Shown in pieces: positions 1 to 6,856 of a DNA stretch of 19,240 bases; the stretch's first letter is position 1; every line of letters begins with the position of its first letter. The DNA is from DASSJM01 sp049587975 (GTDB taxonomy: Bacteria > Actinomycetota > UBA4738 > HRBIN12), in contig JBAVEY010000315.1 of assembly GCA_049587975.1 (NCBI GenBank), positions 1-19,240 on the forward strand, written 5' to 3'. The position numbers were made by a program, and so were the translations under genes. The notes below the pieces were generated by a model. It was given only the letters and a program-made list of their open reading frames with translations, searched no databases and was not told the DNA's origin.

Positions 1-2
1 GC

Positions 3-143
3 CCCCGGGTCGTCGATCGGCCGGTCAGCGCACCCGCCGCCCCGCCCCCGCCCGTGCACTCCGACGACGTGCCGTTGCGTTCGGGGTCCACGCCCGCGCT
101 GTCGGAGACGCAGGCCCCCTCGAGGACGAGGGACACGGCCTAG
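3..143 (+). CDS. C-terminal end of an unidentified upstream protein (partial)
   Basis: An open frame runs in from the left edge and stops at TAG 141-143. Its 46 codons read as a Pro/Ala/Ser-rich tail ending in SRTRDTA. Nearly all third positions are G or C (only about three are A or T), which matches the real genes in this window and is the main reason to call it coding. No domain can be recognised in so short a low-complexity tail, and no function is offered. The next gene starts 131 bases later on the same strand. Confidence 0.5.
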   Translation, partial: PRVVDRPVSAPAAPPPPVHSDDVPLRSGSTPALSETQAPSRTRDTA

Positions 144-274
144 GTCCTGCCGAGGATCCGGTCGCGTGGCCGAGGCCCGAGCTCGGATGCCCAGCTCGAG
201 CCGAGTGCGGCATAATCGGCGGTCAGGCCGGTCCACGCAGCATCGGCTCGTCTCCTCGTCGACAGGGAGGTTGA
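144..274 (+). promoter_or_regulatory. Intergenic leader of the pot operon with a weak -10-like box
   Basis: This 131-base gap separates the upstream gene tail from potA. It contains CATAAT at 211-216, five of six matches to a -10 box, but no convincing -35 at 16-18 bases upstream. The self-complementary CCGAGCTCGG (177-186) and GCTCGAGC (194-201) could form small hairpins without a T tract. A strong ribosome-binding site, AGGGAGG at 264-270, lies just before the GTG at 275. Promoter function is inference. Confidence 0.35.
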
Positions 275-1396
275 GTGCCGGAGATCGACGTTCGTCTCGA
301 GCGCGTGACGAAGACCTTCGGCGACGCCGTGGCCGTGGACGATCTCTCGCTCGACATCGCCGAGGGCGAGTTCTTCAGCATGCTGGGCCCATCCGGGTGC
401 GGGAAGACGACGACGCTGCGGATGATCGGCGGCTTCGAGGATCCGTCGCGCGGGACCGTCTTCCTGGGCGGACGGGACGTGACCGACCTGCCCGCGTACA
501 AGCGCGACGTCAACACCGTCTTCCAGTCCTACGCCCTGTTCCCGCACCTCGACGTGTTCGAGAACGTCGCGTTCGGGCTCCGGCGCAAGAAGGTCTCGAA
601 GGGCGATGTCAAGACCAGGGTCGACGAGGCCCTGCGCCTCGTCGAGATGACGGGGTTCGAGAACCGCAAGCCGGGGCAGATGTCGGGCGGACAGCAGCAG
701 CGCGTCGCGCTCGCCCGCGCCCTGGTGAACCGGCCGAAGGTCCTGCTGCTGGACGAGCCCCTCGGGGCCTTGGACCTCAAGCTTCGCAAGCAGATGCAGC
801 TCGAGCTCAAGCAGATCCAGCAGGAGGTCGGCATCACGTTCATCTACGTGACCCACGACCAGGAAGAGGCCATGACGATGTCCGACCGCCTCGCGGTGAT
901 GCGACACGGACGCATCGAGCAGACCGGGGGGCCCGAGGAAGTCTACGAGCACCCGGCCACGCCGTTCGTCGCGAGCTTCCTCGGGGCCTCGAACCTCCTG
1001 CTCGGCGAGATGAAGGCCGAGTCGAACGGCTTCACCTCGATCCTGACCGAGGGGGGCGACGTGCTGCGTGCGGACACGCACGCGATCCCGGCCGGCCTGG
1101 CTGGCCCCGTGCAGGTGGGCGTGCGTCCCGAGAAGATCACGCTCGTGCCGCAGGACGAGAGTCCCCCCGCGGACCGGAACCACGTGTCGGGCGTCATCCG
1201 TATATCTACGTACATCGGGGTCAACTATCAGTACGAGGTGGAAGGTCCGGGCGGCAACATGCTTCGCGTGTACGTGCAGAACCTGGGCGCCGCGGGATCG
1301 CACCCGAACGCGGGCGACAAGGTCCGCCTCGAGTGGCTCCCGGAGCACACGTTCGTCGTCGAGCGCTCGGATCGCGAGCCGGAGGAGGGTGAATGA
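275..1396 (+). CDS. potA: Polyamine-type ABC transporter, ATP-binding subunit (PotA-like)
   Basis: This is the cytoplasmic ATPase that powers the importer encoded by the next three genes. The 373-residue protein has a full ABC domain: Walker A GPSGCGKTT at 38-46, Q-loop Gln84, signature MSGGQQQR at 136-143, Walker B VLLLDEP at 156-162 and the switch His194. The part after about residue 280 looks like the TOBE substrate-regulatory domain usual in PotA/MalK-type ATPases. The GTG start at 275 has AGGGAGG four bases upstream, and the protein begins directly with the first beta strand. Its stop overlaps the binding-protein start in ATGA (1393-1396). The PotA assignment rests mainly on the adjacent PotD-like protein and two permeases. 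The substrate could be spermidine, putrescine or a related cation. Confidence 0.93.
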   Translation: MPEIDVRLERVTKTFGDAVAVDDLSLDIAEGEFFSMLGPSGCGKTTTLRMIGGFEDPSRGTVFLGGRDVTDLPAYKRDVNTVFQSYALFPHLDVFENVAFGLRRKKVSKGDVKTRVDEALRLVEMTGFENRKPGQMSGGQQQRVALARALVNRPKVLLLDEPLGALDLKLRKQMQLELKQIQQEVGITFIYVTHDQEEAMTMSDRLAVMRHGRIEQTGGPEEVYEHPATPFVASFLGASNLLLGEMKAESNGFTSILTEGGDVLRADTHAIPAGLAGPVQVGVRPEKITLVPQDESPPADRNHVSGVIRISTYIGVNYQYEVEGPGGNMLRVYVQNLGAAGSHPNAGDKVRLEWLPEHTFVVERSDREPEEGE

Positions 1397-2700
1397 GCGA
1401 CAAGCCAGTGCCGTTCGGGGATCCCGCGTGGATCCGAGGCATGACGCAGCGCCGGATGTCGCGGCGAGACCTGTTCCGGTACGCGGGGGCGGGCGCCGGG
1501 GCGCTCGGCATCTCGTCGATCCTGGCTGCGTGCGGTGTGAGCGGTGAAGCGCAGACGACCGGGCCGACGGCGGGGGAGGAGGGCTCGGCGCAGTGGTGGG
1601 CCGACATGAAGGCCAAGGGCCCGGGCGACCACCTGAACTTCACGAACTGGCCGGCCTACATCGACCGCGACTTCTCGATCGACGGTCCCGGGAGCCGGCC
1701 GTCCCTGTACGCGTTCACCCAGGCGACCGGCATCGACGTCACGTACCGGGCGGACATCAACTCCAACGAGGAGTTCTACGCGGCGATCAGGCCGGCACTG
1801 GAGAGCGGCCAGGACACCGGGCACGACATCATCGTGATGTCCAACTTCCAGGAGCTGAGCGAGATGATCGCGCTCGGCTACCTCATCGAGCTCGACCCCG
1901 AGCTGCACCCCAACTTCGACCAGTACGCCGGGCCGAACTTCGTCGATCCCGTGTACGACCCGGGGAACAAGTACACGATGGCCTGGCAGTCGGGCATCAC
2001 GGGGATCGGCTACAACACGAAGTACGTGGATGAGCCCGTCACGAGCCTCGAGGACCTGCTCAACCCCAAGTACGCCGGGCACGTGGCGATGTTCAACAAC
2101 TCCCCCGACTCTGGGTGCATGGCGATGATCGAGCTCGGGATCGCCCCGGAGACGTCCACCCCGGACGACTGGCAGAAGGCCGCCGACTACCTCCAGCGCT
2201 TCAACGAGTCGGGCGGGCTCCGGGGCTGGATGGATCAGTCGTACCTGACGGCGATCGAGAACGAGGACCTGTGGATCACCATGGCGTGGTCGGGGGACAT
2301 CCTCAACGACAAGCTCTACTTCCCCGAGTACGCGACGTTCGAGTTCACGATCCCGGACGCCGGCGCCGTGATCTTCATCGACAACGGGTGCATCCCCAAC
2401 AAGGCCGCGAACCCCGTGGGTGCCGAGATGCTCATGGACTGGTACTACGACCCCAAGTACGCCGCGATGCTGACCGAGTGGAACGCGTACTTCACGCCGG
2501 TCCCGGACGGCGGAGAGATCGTGCAGGCCGACGCGGCGGCGGCTACGGGTGCGGACAAGAAGGTCCTGGAGACGATCGCGAACAGCCCGTACGTGTTCCC
2601 GGATGCCGAGTTCGCCAAGAGGCTCCACAACTATCGAGTCCTCGAGGGGGACGAGGTCCAGACGTGGAACGACATCTTCAACCCGATCTTCCTGACGTAG
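1393..2700 (+). CDS. potD: Polyamine-type ABC transporter, substrate-binding lipoprotein (PotD/PotF-like)
   Basis: The 435-residue extracytoplasmic binding protein captures the substrate and delivers it to the permeases. The N-terminus has a twin-arginine motif (SRRDLF, residues 23-28), a hydrophobic Ala/Gly stretch and a lipobox LAAC with Cys47, so it is predicted to be exported folded by Tat and lipid-anchored. The mature part follows the PotD/PotF pattern: NFTNWPAYI near the start, where the family has a substrate-contacting aromatic, a DIIVMSNF strand, YNTKYV, and AWSGD in the second lobe. Length is normal once the long leader is allowed for. It overlaps potA by 4 bp, and the potB reading frame appears to start within its last 37 bases. 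Exact substrate cannot be read from sequence alone. Confidence 0.93.
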   Translation: MSDKPVPFGDPAWIRGMTQRRMSRRDLFRYAGAGAGALGISSILAACGVSGEAQTTGPTAGEEGSAQWWADMKAKGPGDHLNFTNWPAYIDRDFSIDGPGSRPSLYAFTQATGIDVTYRADINSNEEFYAAIRPALESGQDTGHDIIVMSNFQELSEMIALGYLIELDPELHPNFDQYAGPNFVDPVYDPGNKYTMAWQSGITGIGYNTKYVDEPVTSLEDLLNPKYAGHVAMFNNSPDSGCMAMIELGIAPETSTPDDWQKAADYLQRFNESGGLRGWMDQSYLTAIENEDLWITMAWSGDILNDKLYFPEYATFEFTIPDAGAVIFIDNGCIPNKAANPVGAEMLMDWYYDPKYAAMLTEWNAYFTPVPDGGEIVQADAAAATGADKKVLETIANSPYVFPDAEFAKRLHNYRVLEGDEVQTWNDIFNPIFLT

Positions 2701-3560
2701 CACCCGAGCGGCGGAAGCGGCCATCCCGGGCACCCTTCGGCCTCGCGGCTCCGGGCCTGCTCTGGCTGCTCCTGCTGTTCGTGATCCCGATGATCGCGAT
2801 GCTGAGCCTCTCCCTCCAACAGGGGAACAGCCTCGAGGGGTTCCGGCAGACCTGGCACTTCGCGAACTTCTCCGATGCGCTGTCGCAGAACGGCACGTTC
2901 CTGGTCCGATCGCTGCGCAACGCGGCGATCGTCACGGGTGCCGCGCTCCTGCTCGCCTACCCGGTGGCCTACTGGATCGCGTTCTACGGCGGGCGGTTCA
3001 AGTCGGTGTTCCTGTTCCTGCTGCTCCTTCCCTTCTTCATCTCGTTCGTGATCCGGACGGTGGCGTGGAGCTTCATCCTGTCCGACAACGGGATCGTCTT
3101 CGGGACGCTGAAGAACATCGGCCTGCTCCCCGAGAGCTACCGGGTGCTGGGAACGACGTTCGCCGTGATCGCGGGGATCACGTACAACCTCCTGCCGTTC
3201 ACGATCTTGCCCCTGTACGTCTCGTTGGAACAGATCGACCCCCGGCTGGTCGAGGCGGCCAGGGATCTGTACGCGAGCAAGAGCAAGGCCTTCACCAAGG
3301 TCGTCCTGCCGCTCTCGATGCCAGGGGTCTTCGCGGCCGTGCTGCTCACGTCGATCCCGGCCATCGGCGACTACGTGAACGCATCGGTGCTGGGGGGACC
3401 GGGTACGACGATGATCGGCAACGTCATCCAGTCCGAGTTCCTCCGAGACCGGAACTACCCGGAAGCCGCCGCCCTCGCCTTCGTCCTGATGGCGATCATG
3501 CTGGTGGGGGCGATCATCTACGCTCGGGTGCTCGGGACCGCCCGGATCACCGAGGCATGA
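2664..3560 (+). CDS. potB: Polyamine-type ABC transporter, permease subunit 1 (PotB-like)
   Basis: This inner-membrane permease forms half of the translocation channel. It has about six hydrophobic helices and the cytoplasmic EAA loop EAARDLYASKSKAFTKVVLP (197-216) that docks on the ATPase. The start is not obvious. No ATG, GTG or TTG occurs in frame between the potD stop and the first membrane helix. The nearest is GTG at 2664, inside potD, with GAGG at 2653-2656 seven bases upstream. That start gives 298 residues, about the family length, with a basic segment (ERRKRPSR) before helix 1 as the positive-inside rule expects. Longer upstream starts would add only out-of-frame potD sequence. The end overlaps potC by ATGA. 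Family call is firm; start is inferred. Confidence 0.88.
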   Translation: MERHLQPDLPDVAPERRKRPSRAPFGLAAPGLLWLLLLFVIPMIAMLSLSLQQGNSLEGFRQTWHFANFSDALSQNGTFLVRSLRNAAIVTGAALLLAYPVAYWIAFYGGRFKSVFLFLLLLPFFISFVIRTVAWSFILSDNGIVFGTLKNIGLLPESYRVLGTTFAVIAGITYNLLPFTILPLYVSLEQIDPRLVEAARDLYASKSKAFTKVVLPLSMPGVFAAVLLTSIPAIGDYVNASVLGGPGTTMIGNVIQSEFLRDRNYPEAAALAFVLMAIMLVGAIIYARVLGTARITEA

Positions 3561-4417
3561 GCATCGTCGCGACGGAGCCCCGGCAGGAGACCGCTCCGGC
3601 GCCGGTCGCCCGGCGTCCGGCGCGGCGATGGACGCGCTTCGTCCTACCCACGTACGTGGGGGCGTTCATCCTGTATCTCTCCTTCCCGATCTTCGTCATC
3701 ATCCTGTTCAGCTTCAACCAGACCCGAGGTGGGTTCGGCACCTCGCCACGGGTGAAGACGACGTGGATCGGGTTCACCGTCGATTGGTACAAGCGCCTGT
3801 TCGAGCTCCCGGACCTCACGGCGGCGCTGCGTCACTCCCTCACGATCGGCGTGCTGAGCGCCCTGGCCGCGACGGCGCTCGGGACCCTGCTCGGTCTGGC
3901 GCTCGCCCGCTATCGGTTCCGTGGCCGGGCCGGGGCCGACTTCGTCATCTTCCTGTCCATCTCGGCGCCCGAGATCGTGCTCGGCGCCGCGTTGGCATCG
4001 TTCTTCGTCGCGCTCGGGATCTCCCGCGGTGTGTTGACCCTGTTCCTCGCGCACACGATGTTCAGCATCGCGTTCGTCACCGTGACGGTGCGCGCCAGAG
4101 CTGCCGGCCTGGATCCCGCGCTGGAGGCGGCCGCGATGGACCTGGGGGCCGGTCCGGTCACCGCGTTCTTCAAGGTGACGCTCCCGCTCCTGTTCCCGGG
4201 GATCTTGGCCGGCTTCCTGCTCGCGTTCGCCCTGTCCATGGACGACTTCGTGATCAGTCAGTTCACGCAGGGGCCGGCGACGATGTTCCCGACGTGGGTG
4301 TATGGGGCGACGAGGGTCGGGATCCCGCCGCATGTGTTCGCGTTCGCGACCATCATCTTCGTCACGGGTGCGACGGTGGCCATGGTCCTGGCCCTCTCCT
4401 CGCGACGCCGAGCCTGA
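3557..4417 (+). CDS. potC: Polyamine-type ABC transporter, permease subunit 2 (PotC-like)
   Basis: The second permease of the importer has 286 residues. Hydrophobic helices are visible at roughly 28-51, 96-117, 128-152, 159-178, 211-228 and 259-280. The EAA loop (EAAAMDLGAGPVTAFFKVTL, 190-209) couples it to the ATPase. The motif SMDDFVISQF at 227-236 is typical of PotC-type permeases. The ATG at 3557 overlaps the potB stop in ATGA, which indicates translational coupling, and the protein ends in a basic SSRRRA tail. It is the last gene of the pot operon: 143 bases follow before the ATP synthase genes. Confidence 0.92.
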   Translation: MSIVATEPRQETAPAPVARRPARRWTRFVLPTYVGAFILYLSFPIFVIILFSFNQTRGGFGTSPRVKTTWIGFTVDWYKRLFELPDLTAALRHSLTIGVLSALAATALGTLLGLALARYRFRGRAGADFVIFLSISAPEIVLGAALASFFVALGISRGVLTLFLAHTMFSIAFVTVTVRARAAGLDPALEAAAMDLGAGPVTAFFKVTLPLLFPGILAGFLLAFALSMDDFVISQFTQGPATMFPTWVYGATRVGIPPHVFAFATIIFVTGATVAMVLALSSRRRA

Positions 4418-4440
4418 TCGATCGAGGCCGCGAGGCGATG

Positions 4441-4468
4441 CGAGTTCGTGAAATCATTCACAAGCTCG
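4441..4468. repeat. Imperfect 12-bp inverted repeat between pot and atp operons
   Basis: The arms CGAGTTCGTGAA (4441-4452) and TTCACAAGCTCG (4457-4468) pair around the 4-base loop ATCA, with one mismatch (4447/4462) and one G-T wobble (4445/4464). The inner GTGAA-ATCA-TTCAC is perfect. There is no T tract after it, so it is not a textbook intrinsic terminator. It could be a rho-independent-like stop for pot mRNA, an mRNA-stabilising hairpin, or a two-fold symmetric operator about 80 bases before the atp promoter. Confidence 0.5.
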
Positions 4469-4521
4469 ACGGCCGAGACGGGAAAAGGGCCATCTACCTG
4501 CGGAAACGCGACACCGGAGGT

Positions 4522-4551
4522 TTGACGGGTCCGAGGGGGCACGGATATACT
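4522..4551 (+). promoter_or_regulatory. Near-consensus sigma-70/sigma-A type promoter for the atp operon
   Basis: TTGACG at 4522-4527 and TATACT at 4546-4551 are separated by 18 bases. Each differs from consensus by one base, and the match stands out in such GC-rich DNA. A start point about seven bases after the -10 box falls near 4558-4559, only two or three bases before the ATG at 4561. The first mRNA of the operon would then be leaderless or nearly so. No ribosome-binding site would fit on the transcript. Confidence 0.72.
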
Positions 4552-4560
4552 TCCGCGCCC

Positions 4561-4797
4561 ATGGCGGGTTCCGGACGCGACGGCGCTTGGGCCGGCATGG
4601 GGATCGGGTGGGCGGTCACCGCGACGCTGGTCGGGGGGATCGCCGTGTGGGGAAGCCTTGGCTACGTCGCCGACCGGCTGCTCGGGCTCAACATGCGCAT
4701 CTTCACCGCGGTGGGGATCGTGCTCGGAGCCGGTGGGGCGATCTACCTCGTGTACCTGAGATTCGGCAAGGGGGAGGACCAGCGCGGTGGCACCTGA
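4561..4797 (+). CDS. atpZ: AtpZ/AtpI-family small membrane protein of the ATP synthase operon
   Basis: This 78-residue protein has two predicted membrane helices, about 16-35 and 47-66, joined by a short loop (GYVADRLLGLNMR). The pattern is that of the AtpZ/AtpI family, whose genes precede F-type ATP synthase genes and are linked to c-ring assembly and in some bacteria to Mg/Ca transport. The ATG at 4561 is preferred because the promoter just upstream would start transcription within a few bases of it. An in-frame ATG at 4438 would add 41 residues of poor codon bias lying across the inverted repeat and promoter. It overlaps the next gene by 11 bases. AtpZ rather than AtpI is chosen from length and two-helix topology and is less certain than the family. 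Confidence 0.75.
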   Translation: MAGSGRDGAWAGMGIGWAVTATLVGGIAVWGSLGYVADRLLGLNMRIFTAVGIVLGAGGAIYLVYLRFGKGEDQRGGT

Positions 4798-5206
4798 GCG
4801 TGAGCTGATCCGGCGGATCTCGCCGTTCGCGCTGCCCGTCGCGATCGGCGCCCTCGCGTTGGGGACCCTGCTTGGCGGCACCGACGCGGGCTGGTCCGCC
4901 GCGATCGCGATCGCGGTCGTGTACGTGAACTTCGTGGCCCACGGCTCGTCCCTGGCGCTCGCGGCCACGATCTCACCCACCGTGCTCTACGCCGTGGGTC
5001 TCGGCGGGTTCATCGTCCGACTCGGCGTGATCGTCCTGGTCATCGCCCTGCTCCAACAGACGGCATGGTTCTCGATCGTGGCCTTCATCGCCGCGCTCAT
5101 CCCGGCCACGGTGGCGTTGCTCGTGGTCGAGATGAAGCTGCTCTCCGGTCGCATGCAGGCGGACCTGTGGACGGATGCGGGCACGCCGCGTGAGGTGACG
5201 CGGTGA
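4787..5206 (+). CDS. atpI: ATP synthase subunit I-like membrane protein (AtpI)
   Basis: This 139-residue protein has four predicted membrane helices (about 13-30, 35-55, 66-89, 94-116) and a short hydrophilic C-terminus. Size, topology and position directly before atpB fit the ATP synthase I family, which assists assembly of the c ring and is not part of the finished enzyme. The GTG at 4787 has GGGGAGG at 4771-4777 upstream and lies within the end of the preceding gene. Its stop overlaps the atpB start in GTGA (5203-5206). These small proteins are poorly conserved, so the call rests more on topology and gene order than on motifs. Confidence 0.72.
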   Translation: MAPERELIRRISPFALPVAIGALALGTLLGGTDAGWSAAIAIAVVYVNFVAHGSSLALAATISPTVLYAVGLGGFIVRLGVIVLVIALLQQTAWFSIVAFIAALIPATVALLVVEMKLLSGRMQADLWTDAGTPREVTR

Positions 5207-6003
5207 CGAGCGCGATCGGCGCGGTCCTGGCCGCGTTCGAGCCTCCCTCGACGAAGGACTTCGTCTGGGATTGCTGGGGTCCGTCGCTGCGGATCGGCGG
5301 CCTGGAGCTCTGCCTGAACTTCATCACGTTCCTGGTGCTGCTGGGCTTCCTGGTGATGCTCGGGTTCTTCTACTTCGCGCTCCGCAAGCCTCGGGTCGTC
5401 CCCGGGAAGCTGCAGAGCACGGCCGAGGTCGGCATCCAGTTCGTTCGCGAGAACATCGCGCTCCAGATGATCGGCCCCGAAGGGGACCGGTTCATGCCGC
5501 TGCTCGCGACGCTGTTCTTCGCGATCTTCTTCTGGAACATCTGGGAAGTCGTCCCGGGGATCAACTTCTCGTCGAACAGCCGGATCGCCTTCCCGCTCGT
5601 GATGGCCATCGTCGCGTGGATCACCTACAACGCCGTGGGTATCGCCAAGCACGGGTTCGGCGGCTACCTGAGGCACGTGTGCTTCCCGCCCGGCGCCCCG
5701 GTCTGGCTGTACCCGCTCCTGGTGCCGATCGAGTTCATCACCCAGATCATCGTGCGGCCGATCACCCTGTCCGTCCGACTCTGGGCCAACTTCCTCGCGG
5801 GCCACTTCCTGCTCGCGGTGTTCTTCCTCGGCACGATCGCGATGCTCGAGTCGGGCGGTCTCCTGTACGCGATCGCCCCGCTGTCGTTCGCGATCGGGGT
5901 CGCGCTGGTTGGCTTCGAGATCTTCGTTTCGCTCCTACAGGCGTTCATCTTCACCATCCTCACCGCCTCCTACATCGGCGGCGCGATGGCCGAAGAGCAT
6001 TAG
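5203..6003 (+). CDS. atpB: F-type ATP synthase subunit a
   Basis: Subunit a provides the two half-channels through which protons reach and leave the c ring. The 266-residue protein has several long hydrophobic helices. It carries the hallmark LSVRLWAN motif in the penultimate helix region, with Arg192 as the essential arginine facing the c-ring carboxylate. An upstream helix with FFWNIWEVVPG (109-119) is also typical of the family. The GTG start at 5203 overlaps the atpI stop by four bases and has GAGG at 5192-5195. The gene is followed closely by atpE, the usual a-c-b order. Confidence 0.96.
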   Translation: MTSAIGAVLAAFEPPSTKDFVWDCWGPSLRIGGLELCLNFITFLVLLGFLVMLGFFYFALRKPRVVPGKLQSTAEVGIQFVRENIALQMIGPEGDRFMPLLATLFFAIFFWNIWEVVPGINFSSNSRIAFPLVMAIVAWITYNAVGIAKHGFGGYLRHVCFPPGAPVWLYPLLVPIEFITQIIVRPITLSVRLWANFLAGHFLLAVFFLGTIAMLESGGLLYAIAPLSFAIGVALVGFEIFVSLLQAFIFTILTASYIGGAMAEEH

Positions 6004-6017
6004 ACAAGGAGGCTGCT

Positions 6018-6266
6018 TTGCTGGGACTGCTGGCTCAAACGACCGGGGATGTAGGAACGGGGCTGGAGACGATCGGCCGTGGCCTCGTGATCGGGCTCGC
6101 TGCCATCGGGCCCGGCATCGGCCTCGGGGTGCTGATCGGGAAGTCCGTCGAGGCGATGGCTCGCCAGCCAGAATACGCCGGTCAGGTGCGGGCGACGATG
6201 TTCATCGGCATCGGGCTGATCGAGGCCCTGGCGCTGTTCGGCATCGCGTTCTCGTTCATCATCTAG
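6018..6266 (+). CDS. atpE: F-type ATP synthase subunit c (proteolipid)
   Basis: This 82-residue hairpin protein forms the rotating c ring. Helix 1 carries the glycine-rich packing motif (GPGIGLGVLIG, 31-41), the loop has the conserved ARQPE (48-52), and helix 2 has the ion-carrying Glu69 in GLIEALALF. The position that is Gln in sodium-binding c subunits is Leu36, and the residue after the glutamate is Ala70 rather than Ser, so proton coupling is inferred. The start is TTG at 6018: AAGGAGG at 6006-6012 lies five bases upstream, no ATG or GTG is available, and an earlier start would run into the atpB end. The strong ribosome site fits the high copy number of c. Confidence 0.95.
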   Translation: MLGLLAQTTGDVGTGLETIGRGLVIGLAAIGPGIGLGVLIGKSVEAMARQPEYAGQVRATMFIGIGLIEALALFGIAFSFII

Positions 6267-6279
6267 GGAGGGAGCCGAC

Positions 6280-6855
6280 GTGGTCGCGACGATCTTCCGG
6301 TTCCTGGCCCAGGCCGAGGGCGAGACCCAGCCCGTCAACGACGCCAAGGACCTCTACCCCCACTGGCCGGAGCTCCTGGTGGGCGCGCTCGCCTTCGGCG
6401 TCCTGTTCTTCTTCATGTGGAAGTGGGTGTTGCCGCGCCTCGGCGCGCTCCTCGAGGAGCGGCGTTCCAAGATCCAGGGCGATCTCGAACGGGCCGAGGA
6501 GACTCGCCGGCAGGCCGAACAGGAACTCGCCGAGTACCGGCAGCAGCTGGCGAACGCCCGCGAAGAGTCGAACCGCATCATCGAGGAGGCGCGGAAGACC
6601 GCCGAGCAGCTCCGCGCCGACATCCAGGCGCGGGCCGACCGAGAGGCGGCGGCGGCGGTCTCCAAGGCGCAGGAGGAGATCCGCGCCGAACGCGACCGCG
6701 TCTTCCAGGAGCTGCGCGGCGAGATCGGCGAGATCGCCGTCACCCTCGCCGGGCGCGTGGTCGGCGAGGCCTTGGACACGAGGACGCACCAACGCCTGAT
6801 CGACGGCTACATCGACGAGATCTCCCGGACCGCGACGAGCAACGGGGCGCACTGA
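6280..6855 (+). CDS. atpF: F-type ATP synthase subunit b
   Basis: Subunit b is the peripheral stalk that holds F1 against subunit a. The 191-residue protein has one membrane helix (about 31-53, with FFFMWKWVLPRL at its end). A long charged, Ala/Glu/Arg-rich coiled-coil region follows (about 56-150), then a C-terminal segment expected to bind delta. The GTG at 6280 is preceded by AGGGAGGGAG at 6265-6274, which overlaps the atpE stop. There is one b gene and no b-prime. It is also not fused to delta, unlike in mycobacteria, where one b copy is joined to delta. Confidence 0.94.
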   Translation: MVATIFRFLAQAEGETQPVNDAKDLYPHWPELLVGALAFGVLFFFMWKWVLPRLGALLEERRSKIQGDLERAEETRRQAEQELAEYRQQLANAREESNRIIEEARKTAEQLRADIQARADREAAAAVSKAQEEIRAERDRVFQELRGEIGEIAVTLAGRVVGEALDTRTHQRLIDGYIDEISRTATSNGAH

Positions 6856-6856
6856 C

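Noticed and set aside
144..274. Riboswitch or attenuator ahead of potA
   Set aside because: Only short self-complementary stretches are visible, with no conserved aptamer pattern and no terminator stem with a T tract.
2115..2663. Long upstream extension of the potB frame through potD
   Set aside because: This part is potD read out of frame; it would add about 180 Arg-rich residues before the first membrane helix of a normal-length permease.
140..2733. Long minus-strand open frames (140-1348, 1228-2733) opposite potA and potD
   Set aside because: They mirror the clearly coding plus-strand genes, have low-complexity Arg/Val/Glu/His composition and no family features.
4441..4468. Inverted repeat as a classical intrinsic terminator
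   Set aside because: No T-rich tract follows the stem and the stem is only moderately GC-rich, so it is listed as a repeat of unknown role.
4438..4560. In-frame N-terminal extension of the AtpZ-like protein from ATG 4438
   Set aside because: Third-position GC falls well below that of the genes, and the stretch covers the inverted repeat and the promoter.
6018..6266. Sodium-coupled ATP synthase
   Set aside because: Helix 1 has Leu36 where sodium-type c subunits have Gln, and Ala70 follows the carboxylate where they have Ser.
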